Below are positions 59,598 to 64,000 of a DNA stretch of 64,000 nt, one piece after another. The translations under genes and the position numbers were made by a program. Source of the stretch: Amycolatopsis solani (GTDB lineage: Bacteria > Actinomycetota > Actinomycetes > Mycobacteriales > Pseudonocardiaceae); NCBI RefSeq assembly GCF_033441515.1, contig NZ_JAWQJT010000001.1, positions 3,472,001-3,536,000 on the forward strand, given 5' to 3'. Every line of letters starts with the position of its first letter. Position 1 is the stretch's first letter. The notes under the pieces were generated by a model. The model was not told the DNA's origin. It saw only the letters and a list, made by a program, of their open reading frames with translations, and made no database searches.

Positions 59598-60110
59598 ATG
59601 GCAGAGCTGACCGAGACCGAGAAGACCAGCCTCGACGAGATCCCGCACCCGTCGCTGCCGCAGGGCTCCAACCTGTACGGCGGGACCAAGGTCTTCCCGG
59701 ACTACCAGGCCGAACCCGGCCAGAGCTACTTCACGCTCGTGCACGGCATCGCGCACGAGTCGTCGGTGAGCTTCGTGGCGATCCTGCAGGCGACCCGCGC
59801 GCTGCGGAAGGGCTTCGAGGCCGCGATCTACTTCTACGGCCCGGGTTCGCTGAACTGCCTGGCCACCCGCGGCTTCCCGACCACGGGCAACGCCGCGTTC
59901 CCGGGCGAGCTGAACATCAACGACCAGCTGAAGACGTTCATCTCCGAAGGTGGCAAGGCGTACTGCTGCCGGTTCGGGCTGTCGCTGCACGGGGCCCGCG
60001 AGGAGGACCTCATCGAGGGCGTCATCCCGACGCACCCGCTGGACGTCCAGGACGCGTTGATCCACTACGCGCGCAAGGGCGCGATCATCAACTCCACCTA
60101 CATGTTCTAG
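59598..60110 (+). CDS. MSMEG_0572/Sll0783-family nitrogen-starvation-response protein
   Basis: 170 residues behind GAAAGGGAAA. It matches the Sll0783-type family that is co-encoded with Nit1C nitrilases: GSNLYGGTKVFPDYQAEPGQSYFTLVHGIAHESSVSFVA, a GPGSLNCLATRGFPTTGNAAFPGE loop and a CysCys pair in KAYCCRFGLS. The alternating strands suggest a DsrE-like fold. The biochemical role is not established; mutants in cyanobacteria are known for nitrogen-starvation phenotypes. Confidence 0.9.
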   Translation: MAELTETEKTSLDEIPHPSLPQGSNLYGGTKVFPDYQAEPGQSYFTLVHGIAHESSVSFVAILQATRALRKGFEAAIYFYGPGSLNCLATRGFPTTGNAAFPGELNINDQLKTFISEGGKAYCCRFGLSLHGAREEDLIEGVIPTHPLDVQDALIHYARKGAIINSTYMF

Positions 60111-60120
60111 GGAGCGGCTC

Positions 60121-61191
60121 GTGCGCGTTGGCATCGAAGAGGATTTGGACACCCGCGCCGACATCGCCGTCCGCGGGGTGCGCGTGGACGCACCCGTACA
60201 ACGCAGCAAGGGCGCCGGGCCGAGCGACGACGGCCACCTGGTCGTCGACGGTGCCAACGCCACGCTGCCGCTGAACCCCGAAAGCCCCTACGAGGTCCGC
60301 GACGGGCGGATCCACCGGGGCACCGTCGACCTCGGCCTGAGCGTGACGCCGGTGGCGCGGCCGCGGTTCTACGACTTGTCCACTGAGGACGGTGTGCCGT
60401 ACCGGAAGATCGCCCTGCTGCACGGCAAGGACGTCCTCGCGACGACCGTCGTGCAGACGTGCGTCCGGTACGCCGAAGACCAGCGGTGCCGGTTCTGCAC
60501 CATCGAAGAGTCGCTGCGGGCCGGGGCCACCGTGGCCGCCAAGACGCCGCGGCAGCTCGCGGAAGTCGCCGAGGCGGCCGTGCGGCTCGACGGCGTCCGG
60601 CAGATGGTGATGACGACCGGCACGACGTCGGGACCCGATCGGGGGGCCCGGCACCTGGTCCGGTGCGTCCGCGCGGTGCTCGACGCCGTGCCGGGCCTGC
60701 CGATCCAGGTGCAGATCGAGCCGCCGGGCGACCTCGGCGTGCTCACCGAACTGCGGGACGCCGGGGCGACGTCGATCGGCATCCACGTCGAGTCGCTCGA
60801 CGACGACGTCCGGCGGCGCTGGATGCCGGGCAAGTCGACCGTGCCGCTGGCGCAATACGAAGCCGCGTGGGCGGAAGCGGTCCGGGTGTTCGGCCGCAAC
60901 CGCGTTTCGACGTACCTGCTGATCGGCCTCGGCGAGGACCCGGACGAACTGGTCGCGGGCGCCGGGCGGCTGATCGACGCGGGGGTGTACCCGTTCGTCG
61001 TGCCGATGCGCCCGATGCTCGGCACCCTCGCCCGCCGCGACGGCGCCACCGCGCCGTCGCCGTCGCTGGTCGCGGACATCACGAGCCGGGTCGCGGCCTT
61101 GCTGCGGGCCGCCGGGATGACCGGGGCCGACCAGGGGGCGGGCTGTGCCGCGTGCGGTGCTTGCGGCCTGCTGAGCGCGGCGGGGGGCTGA
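60121..61191 (+). CDS. Radical SAM protein, MSMEG_0568 family
   Basis: 356 residues from GTG 60121 behind GGGAG. The iron-sulfur Cys residues are in a non-standard CVRYAEDQRCRFC arrangement (C-x8-C-x2-C rather than C-x3-C-x2-C). The radical SAM barrel follows, with TTGTTSGPDRGARHLVRC and QIEPPGDLGVLTELRDAG. A Cys-rich tail (GCAACGACGL) may bind a second cluster. It is a standard member of Nit1C clusters and probably performs the unusual radical step of the pathway. Confidence 0.9.
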   Translation: MRVGIEEDLDTRADIAVRGVRVDAPVQRSKGAGPSDDGHLVVDGANATLPLNPESPYEVRDGRIHRGTVDLGLSVTPVARPRFYDLSTEDGVPYRKIALLHGKDVLATTVVQTCVRYAEDQRCRFCTIEESLRAGATVAAKTPRQLAEVAEAAVRLDGVRQMVMTTGTTSGPDRGARHLVRCVRAVLDAVPGLPIQVQIEPPGDLGVLTELRDAGATSIGIHVESLDDDVRRRWMPGKSTVPLAQYEAAWAEAVRVFGRNRVSTYLLIGLGEDPDELVAGAGRLIDAGVYPFVVPMRPMLGTLARRDGATAPSPSLVADITSRVAALLRAAGMTGADQGAGCAACGACGLLSAAGG

Positions 61192-61192
61192 G

Positions 61193-62563
61193 GTGGAGCA
61201 CGACATCCTCGCGCTGCTCGGCGACGTCCGCAGCGTCGCCGCCCGCCCGGCGTTCCACCTCGAAGAGGCCGACCACAGTGGACGGACGGCCTACCGCGCG
61301 TTGCGCCACGAGGCTTTCGTGGCGCGGCAGGGCCTGTTCGAGGGGCACGACCTCGACGAGCACGACGTCGACCCGCGCACGGTCGTGCTGGTCGCGCGGG
61401 ACACCGCGGGGGAGGTGCTCGGCGGGGTCCGGCTCGGCCCGGCCACCGACGGCCCGGACATCGGCTGGTGGTGGGGTGGCCGCCTGGTCGTCGCACCCGG
61501 AGCGCCGTCCGGCGTCGGCTCGGCCCTGGTCCGAGCCGCCTGCGCCCGTGCGGAAACCGAAGGGGCGCTGCGGTTCGAGGCGACCGTGCAGACCCGCACC
61601 GAACGGTTGTTCACCCGGCTCGGGTGGCAGCGCGTGCGGCCGGTGACCGTCGCCGGCCACGACCACGTCCTCATGCGGTGGCCGATCGGCCGGATCGCCG
61701 CGCTGGCCCGTGCGACGAAGGCCGCGCTCGGCCCGCTGCTGCACGGCCTGACCGGCGTGCCGGGGTTCGTCGGCGACGACGGCGTCCCGCTGCCCGGTAC
61801 CGACGTCGTCGCCGCCTGCGACGCGATCGTCCCGTCCATGGTCGAGCGCGATCCGGAATGGGCGGGCTGGTGCTCGGTGCTGGTCAACCTCAACGACCTG
61901 GCCGCGATGGGGGCCGCGCCGATCGGGCTCCTGGACGCGCTCGGCGCCCGTGACGCGTCCTTCGCCGCCCGGGTCCTCAGTGGACTGCGGAAGGCGAGCA
62001 CGGCGTACGGCGTGCCGGTGCTCGGCGGGCACACGCAGTTCGGCGTGCCGGCTTCGCTGGCGGTCACCGCGCTCGGCCGCACCGCGGACCCGATCCCCGG
62101 CGGTGGCGGGAAACCCGGGCAGCGGGTCTGGCTCACCGCCGACCTCGGCGGTGGCTGGCGGCCCGGCTACACCGGGCGCCAGTGGGACTCGACGAGCTCC
62201 CGGCGCACGCCCGAGCTGCGCGCCCTGCTCGGCTCGGTCGCGGCGGCGAGACCGGCGGCCGCCAAGGACGTGTCGATGGCCGGGATCGCCGGCACGCTCG
62301 GCATGCTCGCCGAGGCGTCCGGCTGCGGCGCGGTGCTGGACGTCGAGCGCGTGCCCCGGCCGCGGGACTCGTCCACCGGGGACTGGCTGACCTGCTTCCC
62401 GGGGTTCGCGGTGCTCACCGCGGGCGCGCCCGCGCCGTCGGGCCCGGCGGTCACCGCGGAGTGCGGCGAACTGATCGCGGGCACCGGCGTCACGCTGCGG
62501 TGGCCCGACGGCGAATCGACGACCGCCATCGACGGCGGCGTCACCGGATTGGGGAACTCATGA
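61193..62563 (+). CDS. GNAT acetyltransferase - AIR synthase-like fusion (MSMEG_0567/Sll0787 type)
   Basis: 456 residues from GTG 61193, one base after the radical SAM stop. Residues 1-165 form a GNAT domain (RLVVAPGAPSGVGSALVRAAC, RLGWQRVRPV). From about 170 an AIR-synthase (PurM-like) ATP-dependent domain follows, with LVNLNDLAAMGAAPIGLLDAL and GHTQFGVPASLAVTALG. In some organisms these are separate nit genes; here they are fused. The PurM-type half probably activates a substrate with ATP. It overlaps the nitrilase by four bases. Confidence 0.88.
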   Translation: MEHDILALLGDVRSVAARPAFHLEEADHSGRTAYRALRHEAFVARQGLFEGHDLDEHDVDPRTVVLVARDTAGEVLGGVRLGPATDGPDIGWWWGGRLVVAPGAPSGVGSALVRAACARAETEGALRFEATVQTRTERLFTRLGWQRVRPVTVAGHDHVLMRWPIGRIAALARATKAALGPLLHGLTGVPGFVGDDGVPLPGTDVVAACDAIVPSMVERDPEWAGWCSVLVNLNDLAAMGAAPIGLLDALGARDASFAARVLSGLRKASTAYGVPVLGGHTQFGVPASLAVTALGRTADPIPGGGGKPGQRVWLTADLGGGWRPGYTGRQWDSTSSRRTPELRALLGSVAAARPAAAKDVSMAGIAGTLGMLAEASGCGAVLDVERVPRPRDSSTGDWLTCFPGFAVLTAGAPAPSGPAVTAECGELIAGTGVTLRWPDGESTTAIDGGVTGLGNS

Positions 62564-63390
62564 CGACACTCAGGATGGCCGCGGCGGCCGCGCCGTTCGA
62601 CCGCGACCTCGACGGCGACTTCGCGCGCATCGAGAAGCTGATCGGCGAGGCGAAGGCCGAGGGGGTGCGGCTGCTGGCGCTGCCCGAGGCCGCGCTCGGC
62701 GGTTACCTCGCCAACCTCGACGGCGGCGCCGAAGGCCCGCCCGCGCTGGCCGCCGACGGCCCCGAGGTCGCGCGGCTGGCCGCGTTGGCCGGCGACCTCG
62801 TGGTCACGGCCGGGTACTGCGAGCTCGACGGCGGCCGCCGCTACAACTCCGCCGTCTGCGTCACCGGGGACGGCGTCCTCGGCCACCACCGCAAGGTGCA
62901 CCAGCCGCTGGCCGAGAACGCGAGTTACGGCGCCGGGCGGGCCTTCACCGCGTTCGACACGCCGGTCGGGCGGCTGGGCATGCTGATCTGCTACGACAAG
63001 GCGTTCCCCGAGTCCGCGCGGGCGCTCGCGCTCGACGGTGCCGAGATCGTCGTCTGCATGTCGGCCTGGCCCGGCAGCCGCACCCAGCCGGCGGCCGACC
63101 TCGCGCAGGACCGCTGGAAGCGCCGGTTCGACCTCTTCGACCGGGCCCGTGCGCTGGAAAACCAGATCGTCTGGCTCTCGGCCAACCAGTCGGGCACCTT
63201 CGGCGACCTCCGGTTCGTCGCGAGCGCGAAGGTCGTCGACCCCGGCGGGGAGGTCCTCGCCGACACCGGCGTCGCCGAGGGCTTGGCGATCGCCGAAATC
63301 GACGTGGCGGCGGCGCTGGCCACGGCCCGGCGGTCGATGGGACACCTGGCGGACAGACGGCCCGACGCCTACCCGGTTAGTGTCCCGTGA
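62560..63390 (+). CDS. Nit6803-type nitrilase
   Basis: 276 residues. The nitrilase triad is complete: Glu43 (LPEAALGGY), Lys112 (HHRKVHQP) and Cys144 (MLICYDKAFPE). The closest type known to me is the Synechocystis Nit6803 nitrilase, the core of Nit1C clusters, which hydrolyses nitriles to acids and ammonia. In other bacteria this cluster is needed for growth on cyanide as nitrogen source. At about 276 residues it is shorter than most nitrilases (310-340). A degenerate paralogue follows directly. Confidence 0.92.
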   Translation: MTTLRMAAAAAPFDRDLDGDFARIEKLIGEAKAEGVRLLALPEAALGGYLANLDGGAEGPPALAADGPEVARLAALAGDLVVTAGYCELDGGRRYNSAVCVTGDGVLGHHRKVHQPLAENASYGAGRAFTAFDTPVGRLGMLICYDKAFPESARALALDGAEIVVCMSAWPGSRTQPAADLAQDRWKRRFDLFDRARALENQIVWLSANQSGTFGDLRFVASAKVVDPGGEVLADTGVAEGLAIAEIDVAAALATARRSMGHLADRRPDAYPVSVP

Positions 63391-64000
63391 ATGGGGCAGA
63401 TCCGCATCGCCGCCGTCGCCGCGCACTTCGGCCGCGACCTCGACTTCGACCTCCAGCGCATCGCGACGCTGATCGACCACGCGCGCTCGTCCGGCGTGGC
63501 GCTGCTGGTGCTGCCGGACGCGGCCCTCGGCGGCTACCTCGCCGACCTGCGCCACCCCGACCCGGACGCCCTGCCCCCGGCGCTCGACCCCGACTGCGCT
63601 GAGCTGAAGGCGATCCGTTCGCTGGCCGCCGAGATGGTCGTCTGCGTCGGCTACTGCGAGGCGGACGGGCCGCGGCGCTACAACTCGGCGGTGTGCGTCA
63701 CCGGGGACGGCGTGCTCGGCCGGCACCGCAAGGTCCACCAGCCGCCGGGGGAGAGCGTGGCCTACGAGCCCGGTGCGGAGTTCGCGGCGTTCGACACCCC
63801 GGTCGGCCGGCTGGGCATGCTGATCGACTACGACAAGACGTTCCCCGAATCGGCCCGCACGCTGGCGGTCGACGGCGCCGAGGTGCTCGCCTGCCTCAGC
63901 GCGTGGCCGACCAGCATCACCAACCGCGCGCCGCGGATGGCCCAGGACCGCCAATCCCGGCTGTTCGACCTCTACGACCAGGCGCGCGCGGCGGAGAACC
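63391..64000 (+). CDS. Nitrilase paralogue with substituted catalytic residues, partial
   Basis: ATG 63391 directly follows the nitrilase stop, and the frame is open to the window's right edge (203 residues visible). It aligns with the upstream nitrilase throughout (RYNSAVCVTGDGVLG, HRKVHQP, FDTPVGRLGMLI, FPESAR). Yet the catalytic Glu is Asp43 (LPDAALGG) and the nucleophile Cys is Asp146 (MLIDYDKTFPE), while the Lys is kept. It cannot work by the normal thiol mechanism. It may be a non-catalytic partner subunit or a repurposed enzyme; intact codon use argues against decay. Confidence 0.9.
   Translation, partial: MGQIRIAAVAAHFGRDLDFDLQRIATLIDHARSSGVALLVLPDAALGGYLADLRHPDPDALPPALDPDCAELKAIRSLAAEMVVCVGYCEADGPRRYNSAVCVTGDGVLGRHRKVHQPPGESVAYEPGAEFAAFDTPVGRLGMLIDYDKTFPESARTLAVDGAEVLACLSAWPTSITNRAPRMAQDRQSRLFDLYDQARAAEN

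Overview
This window is very GC-rich, uses GTG and TTG starts freely, and carries many actinobacterial families: XRE-DUF5753/DUF397 pairs, LLM flavin monooxygenases, TetR and MarR pairs, CBM2 enzymes and LppX-type lipoproteins. It looks like the chromosome of a filamentous actinomycete, most likely Pseudonocardiaceae and Amycolatopsis-like. That assignment is an inference from gene content; no rRNA or other marker is present. I found no tRNA, rRNA, CRISPR array, transposase or phage integrase.

Layout. 0-7 kb: the tail of a CBM2 protein, then a sugar locus with a glycogen-debranching-like hydrolase, a LacI regulator carrying a repetitive insertion, a binding lipoprotein and two permeases. 7-11 kb: LLM oxidoreductase and aldo/keto reductase, divergent from TetR-P450-flavin protein. 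11-13.8 kb: glmS and small genes. 13.8-16.7 kb: a four-gene partner-switching operon (STAS, RsbQ hydrolase, RsbP PAS-phosphatase, STAS) behind a SigB/SigF-type promoter. 16.8-22 kb: a lipoprotein, a CebR-box-controlled esterase-GH5-FN3-CBM2 enzyme and a rhamnogalacturonan lyase. 22-30.5 kb: LLM monooxygenase pair, carbonic anhydrase, a HEAT-like XRE protein, a nucleotidyltransferase remnant, and MarR with fumarylacetoacetase.

30.6-36.6 kb has visibly lower GC and looks acquired: an XRE/DUF397 pair, a GT-B-like protein, a STAND ATPase with TPRs and a gene-poor stretch. 36.6-46 kb holds a GH43-like protein, a 1,147-residue TPR-membrane-P-loop NTPase, a TetR/oxidoreductase pair and a secreted five-repeat protein. 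46-52.4 kb is a sucrose locus (LacI, SLC45-type transporter, universal stress protein, GH32-like and GH13_4-like hydrolases). 52.4-57.3 kb has TIGR01777 and SDR proteins and two repressor/target pairs with clear tandem operators.

57.4-64 kb is a Nit1C-type cluster: flavoprotein, amidohydrolase, Sll0783-like protein, radical SAM protein, GNAT-AIR-synthase fusion and nitrilase. It is followed by a second nitrilase in which the catalytic Glu and Cys are both Asp. This nitrilase/pseudo-nitrilase pair, the RsbQ-RsbP operon with its stress-sigma promoter, and the XRE/GT-B/STAND island are the most interesting parts of the window.
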